Shown piece after piece: positions 48,372 through 61,213 of a stretch of 64,000 nucleotides of DNA. The stretch's first letter is position 1. Each line of letters begins with the position of its first letter. Where the stretch lies: positions 310,961 through 374,960 of the forward strand of contig NW_019091358.1 in assembly GCF_001949145.1 (NCBI RefSeq), in the 5' to 3' direction. The notes beneath the pieces were generated by a model. That model had not been told where the DNA came from. It did not search any database and saw only the letters and a program-made list of their open reading frames with translations. Made by a program: the position numbers and the translations under genes. The DNA is from Acanthaster planci (lineage: Eukaryota; Echinodermata; Asteroidea; Valvatida; Acanthasteridae).

Positions 48372-51096
48372 TTATATCCTGTTTAGTAATACATAGGATT
48401 GTTTCATTAGTGACTCTGATGGGGACATCCAGGGTTGATGTTTAACAAGCCAGTTTAATATTTCAAAAGGTAACATTATTCGAGAGGTCATTCACAAGCT
48501 CAAACATGTTCAGTGCAGTTGAACAGCATACATGTACAGTCACACTGACTGGGCTGAACTTGAATGCCTACTGCCATTCTGGAATGACCTCGGACGTGCT
48601 TCATTTGGACATCTATTGGAATACCAGGATACTAGGATCACCAAGCCCACTTGAAAAAAAGTCCCCATTTAGAGGGGCATTCCCTCTTTCGGGGGACTGA
48701 TATTGTCTCTAAATAAAAGGGACTTCTCTGAGTTTAGGGGCACTCTGTTATTTTAAGAATAATTTGGTGGTGTTTTTTTTCAGATGGTTGCAAATGTTAA
48801 CAATCTTGAATCTTGTGCAAATTCATTGCGCCAGTACTCCATCCCGAGTCCATTTGCATTTGAACAAAATCCATTGATGGGATAATCAACTCAGGAGAGA
48901 GTCACCACACTAAATCTGCCGTTTTACATTTTTGATTTCCAGAGCAAATATGCAGAAAAGATCCACAAAATATTTACCAACATGAAGGAGAAACCTTGTT
49001 CTTTTCAATCATATACTTTTCAGGGAGACTTGCATGCAATTTCAAGTCAGAATTGTCTGTTGAATTTTTTTTTTTTCATGGAGTGATCCCGATCATGGGC
49101 GCGGCCATTTTGATTTTCGATGTGTGATGTCATATTCTCAGGTTTCCTCATTTTTTGTGTGTGAGAGTTTGGTGCATGTAAATAATTCTTGTGAGAATTG
49201 GATAGAAAATGAAACAAACTTTAATATGGTACCAAACTTTGAGGAATTTGGTGTATTCTGAAGGTAGTAAAATGATCTTCATGTACATGTATGGAGAAGT
49301 TGTGAATCAAAAAGGGATTTTTTTTCTTCATAACTTCGAACATTTTTCGGTGGGGAAAACCTAATTAAAAGGAGGTTGAAGAGGCTAGAAAGAATGATTT
49401 TTGAGAACTCTGAACATTACCAAAAGAATGGTATAAAAATCGCGACACCTTTGTATGTCACACTACGACCGCAAAAAAACATTTATGAAATGCATCATTT
49501 TGGATTATGTCTGCAAAATGTGTTTCCAGGCTGAGTGTACACTGTAACATATTTTGTAACACACATGGAATGGGCGTCTGGACTGAAAATGAGACAAAAG
49601 TTTTGGTGAATAATTTTGGAGGAATAGGCTACTAATGCCTTGGCTTTATATCAGTTTTAACAAGTTCCTTTTATTGGACTAATTAATAGAAACAATGATA
49701 CATATTATCAACACAAAAACTTTTTGAGCAAAATTGGGAATGCACAAGTGGCACAGACTTCCGTTTATGCATGTCCTCTTGAGTCATGAACTGTACACCA
49801 CCAAATAGCATTAAGAATGTCAGGGACTATCATGTGGGGCTGTTCTTTCTGGTTCTTCTGGTACAGTTGATTGTCCGGTTCCACAAATTGTCTGTTCTGC
49901 AAAATCTAGAAAATGGTTTTTGTTTCCATAAAGACAGACTGGCTGAAGACTTGGTTCATAGTTCTGTCAGATAGTTTACTTAAAGGTCTATCAGAAAAAA
50001 ATTATTTTACATGTACTTGTACGGACCCACCACATGGAATCATGAAGAGCGACTACAACTGTTTTTTGCCGATGACAGTTCGCAAAAACTGCATTCTGCT
50101 CTATGTTGCGTTTGTCACTCTTTTAAAAAATAGTCACAGCATTTTTTTTTTCAAACCTGTGACCGTGCTACCATCAGAAATACATGTAATCTGATTTCCC
50201 GCCCTGAAAATATGAGGTGTGTGCTCTTTAAAATCTGCAAGTTTTGGACACAAAAGTAACTGCAAAACTTTTGTCCAGTTCCGAAAACAGGTTTTAGCAG
50301 ACCAAAGCTGGAAAATGGTTGTCTGGAAATTGGGCATATAACCTTGTTATACACTATACGTGTACATGTGCGTTGAAGTACAGTGTATAAAAAGTTAGTA
50401 TGCTACCGAGTCGCTGCCTGTACACAAAGCAAGTCTGTAAATAATCTCTGTAGCGAGATTCCAAGTGGTTGTCCTTATTTTCACATAGATGTACATGTGT
50501 CAGTTGTTGACTTAATTCTTCTATTTTCAGTCAAATAGAAGAACCTAACCAGACTAATAGCCTATGCCAACAAACATGACATATCAGACCAAGTACCGGT
50601 ACATGTACACACATATACATGAACATGTAAAAAAGTTTGCCTAATGTTTTTTGGCCTCCCCGACTGTGGAATTTTCTGGCCTGCTTTTGGTTTAAAAATG
50701 TACCGTACATGTATTTTTCCTTTTTCATTTTTTTCCCCCAGACAATCAGCTAATTTTGCCTTCATGCAAAACAGTCTTGATACGAAAGAGTTACATGTAT
50801 TAAACTTTATTGAAAGTATGGACATTTCTTTGTTTTAATGTTGACTGCCATTATACATGATTTGGTATTTTCATTTACTCACTCCACAACATGCATACAT
50901 GTAAGGGCAAATCTCTCCAAACTGACCTCCAAAAATTGATTAATTTTATAAAACTTTCAGTAAATTTCTTATCTCAAAAGAACTGACTTTAATGCCATGG
51001 GGTATTTCAAATGCTGGTGAATAGAGCATGTTGGAAAAGTAATGCACTTGAAAGGGTAAATCTGAACATTTCTCTTTTCAGCCACAAAGAAGGCAA
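48372..51096. repeat. Large direct repeat, copy 2 (~2.7 kb)
   Basis: Starts TTATATCCTGTTTAGTAATA and follows copy 1 through to GCCACAAAGAAGGCAA. The main difference is an extra ~447 bp at 50379-50825 that copy 1 lacks. Scattered substitutions throughout are at a level compatible with two alleles of a highly polymorphic species. Confidence 0.9.
50379..50825. mobile_element. ~447-bp insertion present only in repeat copy 2
   Basis: In copy 1 the flanks GTTGAAG and TTCTTTGTTTTAATG are separated by only about a dozen bases; in copy 2 they are separated by about 447 bp containing ACATGTACA runs. No terminal repeats or coding frame were recognised. It may be an insertion in one allele or a deletion in the other. 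Confidence 0.55.
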
Positions 51097-51555
51097 ATTT
51101 CATTAAAAACTCATGAAAACATTTTCTAACTTCTTCTAGCCCTCATCTGTGATCAAAAGTTTCAAAATAGTGGTATGTGCACGTACCTAGTAGGTTGGTC
51201 ACTAATTGGCACAGTTGTGTAGGGTTCAGTTTGAGGAAATATTTATGACTTGACTAATTGATGTCACTACTTCCCATATACAGATTAGGAAAAACATTAA
51301 TAATAGGCTGATATGTATCCAAAGAAGAAATTGACATGCACAGCAACTTGGTTACTGAATCAAAAGTCACACCCAAAAGCACTCTCCACCAAGCAAAAAT
51401 GACCCATGAATGGACAACATTTTTAACAACCAATGACAAAGTGAACACCTGTTTTGTCAAAATGATGTGCATGAGTGGTTTCTGTATAGGGATGCCATCC
51501 TTTCTGACTATGCATACACATTATTGAAAAGCAATGATAGTGACTTCTTTATTTC
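51097..51555. other. Unannotated segment before the large gap
   Basis: No gene recognised. It contains the ~35-base direct match to the end of the segment before 48371. Confidence 0.5.
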
Positions 51556-52154
51556 NNNNNNNNNNNNNNNNNNNNNNNNNNNNNNNNNNNNNNNNNNNNN
51601 NNNNNNNNNNNNNNNNNNNNNNNNNNNNNNNNNNNNNNNNNNNNNNNNNNNNNNNNNNNNNNNNNNNNNNNNNNNNNNNNNNNNNNNNNNNNNNNNNNNN
51701 NNNNNNNNNNNNNNNNNNNNNNNNNNNNNNNNNNNNNNNNNNNNNNNNNNNNNNNNNNNNNNNNNNNNNNNNNNNNNNNNNNNNNNNNNNNNNNNNNNNN
51801 NNNNNNNNNNNNNNNNNNNNNNNNNNNNNNNNNNNNNNNNNNNNNNNNNNNNNNNNNNNNNNNNNNNNNNNNNNNNNNNNNNNNNNNNNNNNNNNNNNNN
51901 NNNNNNNNNNNNNNNNNNNNNNNNNNNNNNNNNNNNNNNNNNNNNNNNNNNNNNNNNNNNNNNNNNNNNNNNNNNNNNNNNNNNNNNNNNNNNNNNNNNN
52001 NNNNNNNNNNNNNNNNNNNNNNNNNNNNNNNNNNNNNNNNNNNNNNNNNNNNNNNNNNNNNNNNNNNNNNNNNNNNNNNNNNNNNNNNNNNNNNNNNNNN
52101 NNNNNNNNNNNNNNNNNNNNNNNNNNNNNNNNNNNNNNNNNNNNNNNNNNNNNN
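51556..52154. other. Assembly gap (599 N)
   Basis: A run of N between the ZFYVE26 upstream repeats and the next contig. Confidence 0.99.
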
Positions 52155-52479
52155 TTGCTTTGGGCATGAGATTAGTAAGGGGTCTTGCAGCATACCCGTG
52201 CACCCGTGTGAATTTTTATGTGTGGCCTTTGACAGAAGTGGCAAGTTTCTTTTGCTGTCCAGTTTACATAACATACATGTACATGTACGTAATGTGCGTG
52301 TGGCCAAGTTTATATGAGCACTGCCATCGCACATGGTTAATCAGTGATGCGTCACCTGAACTTCAGTCTGGTAGCTGTGATCACATCAAAACTGTACAAG
52401 AGACACTGCAGCACTAAGGAATCAGTCGTTGGCACTCTTGTGCTGACACGGCATGCTTTGTGTGAATGGTCTGCTAGAG

Positions 52480-52625
52480 GCTGGCGCGCTGTGACGTTTG
52501 CAGGACATTAACATACATGTACAGTTCAAATTGCTATTTGAACAAGATGGCGACATCGCGTTCGACGAGAAGACCGTGTCCAATTTGAAGGGAAAATTTC
52601 TCTTTTCTTCCCAAATGTGAGTAAA
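52480..52625. promoter_or_regulatory. CpG-containing patch with YY1-like motif
   Basis: A short stretch (GCGCGCTGTGACG, then AAGATGGCGACATCGCG) unusually rich in CpG for this AT-rich spacer. AAGATGGCGAC resembles the YY1 consensus found just downstream of many start sites. A possible donor (AAATGTGAGTAAAC) follows at about 52614. It could be a promoter or first exon of an unannotated plus-strand transcript; no coding continuation was found. Confidence 0.25.
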
Positions 52626-52983
52626 CCTTTTCATCATTATCCCTAACTCCCTAGGCCCTTTTAGCTAGGGACCTTCCTCAATCCTTTAGAATCTTCCAAT
52701 TTGGGGTGAAAACAATTGGATTCTTCCTAAATCCTTCGAAATCCTCCAAAATTTCATGAAAATGTTACTTGGAGGTGTGCCCACTGCCTAAATCCTTCAA
52801 AATTCTCTGGCAATTCCTGTCATTATGTTGAGGCAGTGCGAATGGCATTCTTGAGCAGTGCGGTTGATTCAAAAGAAATATCGGGCTGAATATATGCACG
52901 ACTGAGCAGGAACAACACAAGGTCTAACCCACGACCTTCACTCATGGCATCCTTCACAATCAGCCATGCACTTTACCATTCAC

Positions 52984-53027
52984 CCTCAATCCTCCAAAAC
53001 CACCCGAAGGATTTTGGAGGATTGAGG
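52984..53027. repeat. Perfect 16-bp inverted repeat (hairpin)
   Basis: Arms CCTCAATCCTCCAAAA and TTTTGGAGGATTGAGG around a 12-base loop. The CTCAATCCTCC core is shared with the foldback at 63079-63137. Confidence 0.9.
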
Positions 53028-56000
53028 AGAGTTTACTGAAAACTCTGATTCTCACTTGATCCTATGCCGGGTGCATTAGACAGTTTAAGGACCATTTTGG
53101 AGGTGAATTTGGAGAATTTTGATTGGGGGTACAAGCTATTTTGAGTGAAATGAATCAATAGAAGCAAAACCTATGCAAGGTACTTGGACCCTACTATCAC
53201 CCGTTCATATCCAAATGTTAAGTGTTAATTTGTAGGGTTCAAGTTACTCAGACTACAGGTGTAGGCTACATGAGGCATGATCATGAATCATGACGATGCC
53301 TTACTGTACCTAGCCCAGGTGGACTCCCTGACCATACTACCTTATGGAGGGAGTCCAGGATATACATGTAAAGGGTCGAAAAACTTTACAACTAAAATTT
53401 TCTACACTTCTACCTTCTTACACATGTATAAGCCAATTTCACGTCTGTAAATCCCATGCATCCTTATTTCCACAGCTGGTAGGTTAAGAAATTTTACATA
53501 TCATCACAACAGACAGAAACAGGAAAATAAACTCGGAAGTAACGCTGTTTTCAGCCGTTCTCCTCCTGTGCATGCAGTTTGTACAGTGTGTGTGTACAAT
53601 TATTCAGCCTGCGCTAGCACTCTGCATATTGTTCCCAATCTATACCATCACTCTTGCCTGTGCATCACGATCATCATGCCTGCAATGCCTCATTTATCAA
53701 GATAAGATACTGTTTAATTTTAACATAAATCAGATCTCTACAATATTGTGTATTTATACATCTTTAATCAATAAGAATCTGCAAACAAATGAAACACTTC
53801 AAAGAGATCATTGATGGACTTATTCCCATACAACATGTGCAAGCATCCTGCTTAAAGCCGGCTACACTGACTGAAGTTATTCTTATAGCATAGGTCTAGC
53901 AGGTTGTCTCGTAAATTTATATTTATAACCCAAATATAAACCAGAACAAAATATGAACGTTTTAGGGGTAATAGGGTTATCAGTCAGTCTGAAGGCCCTG
54001 ATCAGACAAAAACGGAAACTTTTCATCGGCAGGCGGGTTAAAGCCTGGTACCATTCACAGCCTCCGTGTAGCAGGCATGCAACAGACCCTAACTAGCTAT
54101 CACACACGCGTAGTGTGTACACGCAGCTCGGATTCCTATACGATGTACGTGTGTGCATTTTGCAACTCGAATTACGTTTACAACCATGAAAAACAGTAAC
54201 ATTATCTCTGAAAGTACTTTCCTTCGATTTTACAGTCCATCCATGGTTCGTTCTGAAATTTAACCCCCCAGAGAGATAGATAAGGTCATGAAGAGCATGT
54301 AAACCTGAAATCAGTTTCTTCAAAAAGGTAAACCAAGAACAAATTAGAACCAAGTTTTTGGTTGTCTTGAACACAAGCCCTTTTTAGAACCTGGACGTCA
54401 GTCGTAATGCACAGTAATGTCAGTATTTATTCAGTGACGAAGACTGGCGTCCAACCAAGACCTGGGCAATGCTGATTGCTGGGCTAGGCCTAAATTGTAA
54501 ATCATAATGGCTTACCATGCTTACCAAATACACCTATGATCATATCATCTCACCTGCATAAGCCTTTAACGTCTCGTTCCATTGTTCAGCATGTTATTGT
54601 CCAGAACAAGATCCGCACGTGACGTTCTGGAGTACTATTTTAATAAAACTCGTTCAGCGAAACTTGCAGGCGTAACCCTCGTCCTCCACGCAGATTTGAC
54701 AGATGATAAACACTCGGCATGATGGTCGCACTGACTCCCAACTTCACTGGTATATACAATATGAACAAGACGCTTCCTGAAAATGGCATCCGACTATTTG
54801 CCCTTTTCAAACTTCCGACTTTGTTTTGGCATCGGAATTCAAGCAGCAGATATATGTATTTGCTAGGCTCCCAACTTCTGAGATTCTGACTCCACATATC
54901 CACTTTATTTTTCTACTGCTGAAAATATGTCACTCTTCAATTCAATTTCAACTGTTGGAGTATTGCCATTTTGTTTGAACAATCAATATTTGTTCAGGTC
55001 AGAGACACCACCGTGGATATTGGGCCAACATTTTACATTACACCAAAGACGAAAGTAATTTGGGGTGCTTCGACTGGGCACCTGGAGATTTCTGTAAAAA
55101 TCCCAGTGGGGTGATTTTTATCACAAGAATTGTTTCAATTAGGTTTCTTTTAAGAACTGAGTGTTTAAACCCTTTTAGAAATGGATTCAAGCCTTAGCAT
55201 AGCTGAGATTTCATGGGGGGGCACGAGCTTTCAGTGGTGTGTTTTTTTCAAGCAAGTTTTTATTAGCCTTGTCAATTCGTTTTCTTAGTTGGAGGCACCT
55301 GGGTGGACACCAGGAATTTGTGGGGGCTGGGGGCGTGCCCCCCCTTCCCGACAGTCCTGGATTCAAGAGCTGATTCAGAACCTTTTTCCTTGGGGGATGT
55401 GCATGGGGGAATAAGTTTTTTATCACTGATAAAAAAATTGCTTAGGGCAGGGAGGGAAGCTGGCCTCATGGATCCACCAGCACAGTGCAAGGACTCGGAG
55501 CTAGAGGAAGTCGATATTTTGTCCATGGAACTTGGAAGTATTAAAGTAATGAGAAAAGGAAGATTTTGGAAGTACAGAGGAATAGTAAGCTTATTCATGC
55601 AATGAAGTGAACTGTATGCCATCAGGCTGTTGCAGGTGATGGATCACCAGAGGTAGACGCGGTGAGGAAAATACAGTGAACTGGCCGTATTCAAAGATTG
55701 TACGGAAGTTCTCGGAGAAGCCGTCTCAAATTATATAGGCTTTACATGTGTCATTAGCAACAACAGCAGGACGACCATCAAAGTGGGGGCCATTTGTTAA
55801 ACCATCACACATCAGCCATGACAGGACCTGCCAAAACTTGATTGTCTACACAGTGGGGTATCCTTTGGGGACCATCTCTGATCCAGGTTTTCAACCCACA
55901 TCCAGGGAGGGGCCATCACATTTTTTTCTACCCAAATTCTGAAAGTTGTTTTAAAACCTTGTTAACAGTCGTCAATCCTTCAATTTCAATATAGTTTTAC

Positions 56001-56380
56001 ATAAACCCTAAGGGGTCAGAGGGTTACTCAGGGATAAAATGTGCATTTCCAATCTGTTCCTGTAAAATGAATCAACAATTTATATTCAGCGAAATCAAAA
56101 CTAAGAACCACGTAGGAAGTGTACCTTTCCTGTTCATTTCCGATTAACTATGATGAACCAAAATGTTTCCCAAATGCTGGTTTTCAGTTTTCATAACAAC
56201 ACTGTAATCCAACGGAAAGCAGCAATGAACCGAGCCATGGAGGAATGACTGAGCATAGTTTTCAAGCAAATCTGTCAAGCAAATATATTCAACAGCAAAA
56301 TGCCTTTGGAAACTAAAACACTCCAATTACACAACATTAGCCGAGTAGTTTATGGAAACAGAAGACACCTTTAATCGCTC

Positions 56381-58738
56381 TTTATTTACATAGTGAGGCA
56401 AACTAAATTAAACTGCTTCTCTTTCAAGAGTCATGTACTCCGTTTTATAAAAGACTACTTCAATAACTTGCCTGAAACAGAAAAGAAAGTAAAAAAAAAA
56501 AGATAAGAATGAACAAGAAATGTGAAATAATGTTTAAATGACAATACAGTGTATTAACCCAAACTGTTTCATCTAGTCACAATACAGGGATATCTCCTTA
56601 CCAACTGCACTTTGGTATGCAACTTTCAGATTCCTCCCAGTTTTTGTAAGAAGTTTACCAGAGTTCTCTTCTACCAACTTCCATGATTTTACTACAATGA
56701 AAATCTCAACATGGATATCACAAAGGAAAGGACTAGATTAGTGCCAGAAAAATAATCCACATTCCCATGTACCTTTCCATGAAAAATTTGGTGCTTTGAT
56801 AGAGCTGCATGAAAAGTCACTTGGTGAACAAAATATCTACTCGGCAATAACCAGTTACTGGCTAAAATGTCATGTGTTGTACTTGGCTTGTGACTGATAC
56901 TCATTTTCTGCTTAGCAGCTCTATGAAATTCAACCGACCCTTTTCTTGTTTTACTTATTTGTTCCATTTTGTTCCAAGTGCTAGTTCATTTTTGGTTCCA
57001 TTTTAAACTCCTACAATTTGTGTTTCCCCATTCCTATGCCTATCTTGTCAAGCTAAGGAAACAAAGGAGTAGTATGTGACTTTAGAAATGCAAAAACCCC
57101 AGGAAAAAGTAAAAAAAAAAAAACTAAATATGAATATACCACAAAAAAAAAAAAACCAAAAACCCCAGCCCCCCCCCAAAAAAAGGAAAAATAAGAGAAC
57201 AAAAATCCAAAATGAGAATCTTGCACACCCAAAACTGATATGTAACAAATTACCTGAAAGTTGTTGCATCATGTTTGTGAACAAAATGTTTGTGATAACA
57301 CCTGTTAATACTTATTGAACACTATTTGTTAACTTTAATATTACTCGTCTTTAATAACCCTTTCTCATAACTGCTGTCAGAATTTAATACACTTTTTAGA
57401 TGAACAATACAAAAATTGAGATAAATAGTTATATTACAAGTTCAAAAATGTTTAGAAATTCTTACAACTTAGGAACAGAAGTGCTTGGATAATCTTGGTT
57501 TACAAGGGAACTACCATCTGTTCCAAGAAACACAGTAAATCACCACCTTAAGTATTCATTTTTTGACTAAACATTTTAAATCTGGCTTTATCACTCTTCT
57601 GTGCATCAAATTTCACAGTCAATGCAGTAGATGGTTTAAATCTTTACTAAGGATGTTTTCGCTCGATACATCACGACTCATGTCACCAGTACATTTGAGT
57701 CTGCAAATCCAACGGGATGCTTTTTGAGATGCTTGGTGGGGACAAACATACCAGTCCCACGTGATGCCAATGACAGCGAGCCCGTCAGTAGGGAACGCTG
57801 TGCTTACCACCACCAAATATCTCCAAAGTCTCCTTTGGGCTGACACTCAAGCAATTTGCCTCTAAATGCCATTCTACCTTTGGAAATTGATCAAAATGGC
57901 TTCCCAGCAGTGTGCATGTCCACAATGCCTAGCTTATAGAGGGCGCTATTTATTCAGAAGAGCCATTGCTAGGCTGCCTTTAATTATCCCTGTTAACACA
58001 AATGAACCATTTTCCGACAACTGAATTAACAGTGGCTGGAAAAACTTTGCCAAACCAGATGAAAACAGTGTCTCTTACACACAAATTATTTTGGTCAGTA
58101 GTACATAGCACGTTCTGGAGAATGTATTCCCGTACAAAAACAATCAAGATGAAAACATTTTCTTAAATGGTACATAATATATGTATTTCACATTATGGTT
58201 GGTGATTGCAGTTTCTATGTTATTCACTAGATAACCAGTGCTTGAAAGTGAATTTTTGGTGGCATCCATAAACTGCCCCATTCCATTTTAGAATTTAAGA
58301 ACGTGATTCAAAAATTTACTACATAATACTTGTACATCAGTGAAAAAAAAAATGGATGGACCAAACCTAACGGGAATGTACAGTGTATAGCTCTACTACC
58401 TTTTCATATAACCTTCATATCTTTTCTACACAAGCAAAAAGTCATGTTACAACTGAAATACTTCATAAGAAGGCCAAGTACGGTTAACGAGCAAAGATTA
58501 CAGACTTGACCTGAAAAAGAAAATGCCCTTGGAGTGCCTTTTCCCATTTTTGCATGCAGCAACCCTACTTCCGCACGTGGTAACGTGAAATGACGAGTCG
58601 CCAACATTTTGAATGTCTTCATCTGTCAGCAACTCAAGTGAAGTGATCCTATGAGTCACACTTGTGCAAGAACTGCAGCACACAGAGCGTTTGCCTTCTG
58701 AGCGTTTCATGGCCCTGATTCTGAGGAGTCCTTAATTC
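56381..58738 (-). other. Probable 3' UTR of the BAZ1A-like gene
   Basis: Non-coding sequence directly after the stop codon of the bromodomain gene. Read on the minus strand, AATAAA hexamers lie at about 57949-57954 and 56381-56386; either could be the poly(A) signal. It contains poly(A)/poly(C) homopolymer tracts at about 57108-57185. Extent is inferred. Confidence 0.35.
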
Positions 58739-61213
58739 TTATCTCCGTCTGGGTTTCTTCTTGGGCGGCTGCTCTTTCTTTGACGGCGAGTCCTTTCCTC
58801 TGCCCTCCTTGCCGCCGGCGACGCCAATGCCCATCTCCTTCAGCCGCTTCTCAAAGAATGTCCTGAGCTTGGTGCCTGACTTGTAGGTGTCGCTCCAGGG
58901 CTGGTTGTACTGCTGGCAGTTGGTGAAGATCAGCTGAACATCGGCGACAAACTCGGTGGCCGTGCGGTACTCCATGGCGTTGACTTTAGTCTGCATGCTG
59001 GCGAAGTCCATTGGACGCTTGATGATCTTGTAGTAGTCGGGCACCTGGCAGTAATTGCGAGAGAGGAGGCATTACCATGACTTATTTCACTCCAGTTCAC
59101 TCAGCTAAACTGAAGAGAAAGTGTAACTGTCAACTGTGTAAGGAGGTTAACTTATTGTTTTTCTCATTTTGCCTAACTTTGAAAAGAAAAAAACAAACAA
59201 ACAAATAGTAAATATGTCATGTTCGACACAAAAGCAATAAACCAGAAATTTGGCACAATATTGAAACAATATCCATTCTATCATTTCTATGCAGGAATAA
59301 GAGATGGAATGATTTTAGATAGCAATGCCATCCCTTCATTGGGGAAACCACCATGACTGTGCACAGGTTCGCAACAAATTTCTGCAGGAAACTACCCTCT
59401 CTATGCACTTGGCACTCACTTTAAATCTACACCACCAGCTTCTCTATTCACTGCCAGCGGGGGTAATTCTACACAATGTGCACACCATATCACTCATTAC
59501 TAAAATGAAAATTACTCAAATTACTCAAATATTCATAAATGAGAGCCAAATTATCATTGGTCAATTCACAATCACTTGCCATTCACTACTTTGTTGTTAC
59601 CGAGGTGTGTACGCAGGGATCCACTCACGAGTCAAAAGTACACGAATCTACTGATCTGTTTCCCAGGAACAATTCAATGGAACACAAACACCTACAGGGC
59701 TACGCTGCACACAAAGAAATGCATGTAAATTAAGCACTGCCGGCTATGCTACTTTTCCCTTGCTCTTGAAATTTGAATAGCCAATGAGTATGCATGAGGC
59801 GTGGTAATACAAATATAACATAGTTTACTTCAAGTGGTTAGCTGATATTAGCTCCTCTCGTGAGAAAAACTTACTTTGTCAACTTCCAAAACCTTGGGGA
59901 GGTAAAATTGACAATCCACCCTCAAATACGTGCATATATAATATCAAACCATACCTAACTTCAATGCTCCTATTTAATATCTGATTCTTTTTACATGAAC
60001 TGCTATTTTCCTTGGTATCCCGCTCGTAATTTCTCAGTGGCTATCTCACTACAGTAGATTCCCGTTATAGCACTCCCTGATACAAAGCTCTTACCGATAT
60101 AACACTCTACATGAATTTTCATTTCCCCAACTGCACATCCATTCACTGTGTACATTTTTGTGGTAAGAGCGCTCCCGTTTACAACGCTTTTTTGGATATA
60201 ACGCTCATGATTTTTGACCCGAGAACCACGTAAGGCATGTGAAATGATTCCGGTTACAGCGTTCTTTACCTTGGAAAATCAGATTCTGTGAAAATCAACG
60301 CATATGAAACCGCATCACAAGGCCATCGATTGGCCAGCCATCATGGACACCAGTAGTTTAGCGATCACACAGAGTGCAGACATACACTGGGACTTCCGCA
60401 GCATGATCGTGAGCATGTGTTCACCACGGTGAGCCATGCCCACGTGGCTTTACTGTGGTGACATTGTAGTGATTATTTCCCACTTTTATTCATTCTCGTG
60501 GTGTGGTTTGGGGCACAAATACTTCGTGTAGCAAATCTCGTCTTTTCGCCGACTGTGTTCGGCGTGACAGGTTGATTCTGTTTTCACTTGGGTTTTCTAA
60601 TGACATATCACTTTCTGTGGTCACACGGTTATTGGGAAAAGTCAGCGACTGGACTGCCCATGAATGGGTACGCAGTAGCAGTCAGGATGTCGCAGTGGGT
60701 GTAGATGCAGTTATTGTGCCGCGATGCAGCATGCACAAGGTCCTGTGGTGGTTTTTGAAGAGATCTGGTACTGTTTTTTTATCGGCGTCAAGAAAACGTC
60801 GAGATATTCGGATACAAGGCATATACTCCGAAAATTACGGTGCATACATCTGCCAATACATGTACATGTAAACGACATTCACATACATGACATACATGTA
60901 CAAGTACATGTGCACATGTTGCGCGTCCATCCAGTCGGTTACAGTGCCGTGCAGTTATAACATTCAAGTCTGTTAGGTCCCCTTGAGAGCGCTATAATGG
61001 GAATCTACTGTATCTCTCTGCTAGACCAAACGTGACCACTCACTGCCTTCTTGCTGACCGCTGAGAGGAAGGGTCTGGACTCTGGATGCTTGACCAACTC
61101 CTTCAGGAGCTCCTCGCACAGGTGCAGCTGCCTCATTTCTTGGCTGCCGCGCCCGCTGGAAGACTGCCTGCGGTACGTCGATGAGGGCCCTGAATCCTCG
61201 GATGCTGAACCTT
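58739..61213 (-). CDS. Bromodomain exons of the BAZ1A-like gene (61044-61213 and 58739-59044)
   Basis: The two exons join in phase 0 between SAVSKKA and VPDYYKIIKRPMDF. They give the bromodomain helices with the acetyl-lysine pocket residues: the ZA-loop VPDYY with IIKRPMDF, and the conserved Asn in IFTNCQQYNQP (YN motif). The C-terminal tail is Gly/Lys/Arg-rich. The 2-kb intron between them (59045-61043) carries a 963-bp inverted-repeat transposon. Confidence 0.93.

Larger units (their letters stand above)
52155..56380. other. Spacer between genes, no gene recognised
   Basis: Frames are short and resemble nothing I know. It includes a hairpin at 52984-53027, CTCCAAAATCC-type repeats over 52650-53160, and a G-rich/C-rich patch around 55210-55350. 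Confidence 0.5.

Noticed and set aside
55303-55605. 100-codon plus-strand frame in the spacer
   Set aside because: No family resemblance; overlaps an equally long antisense frame of biased composition.
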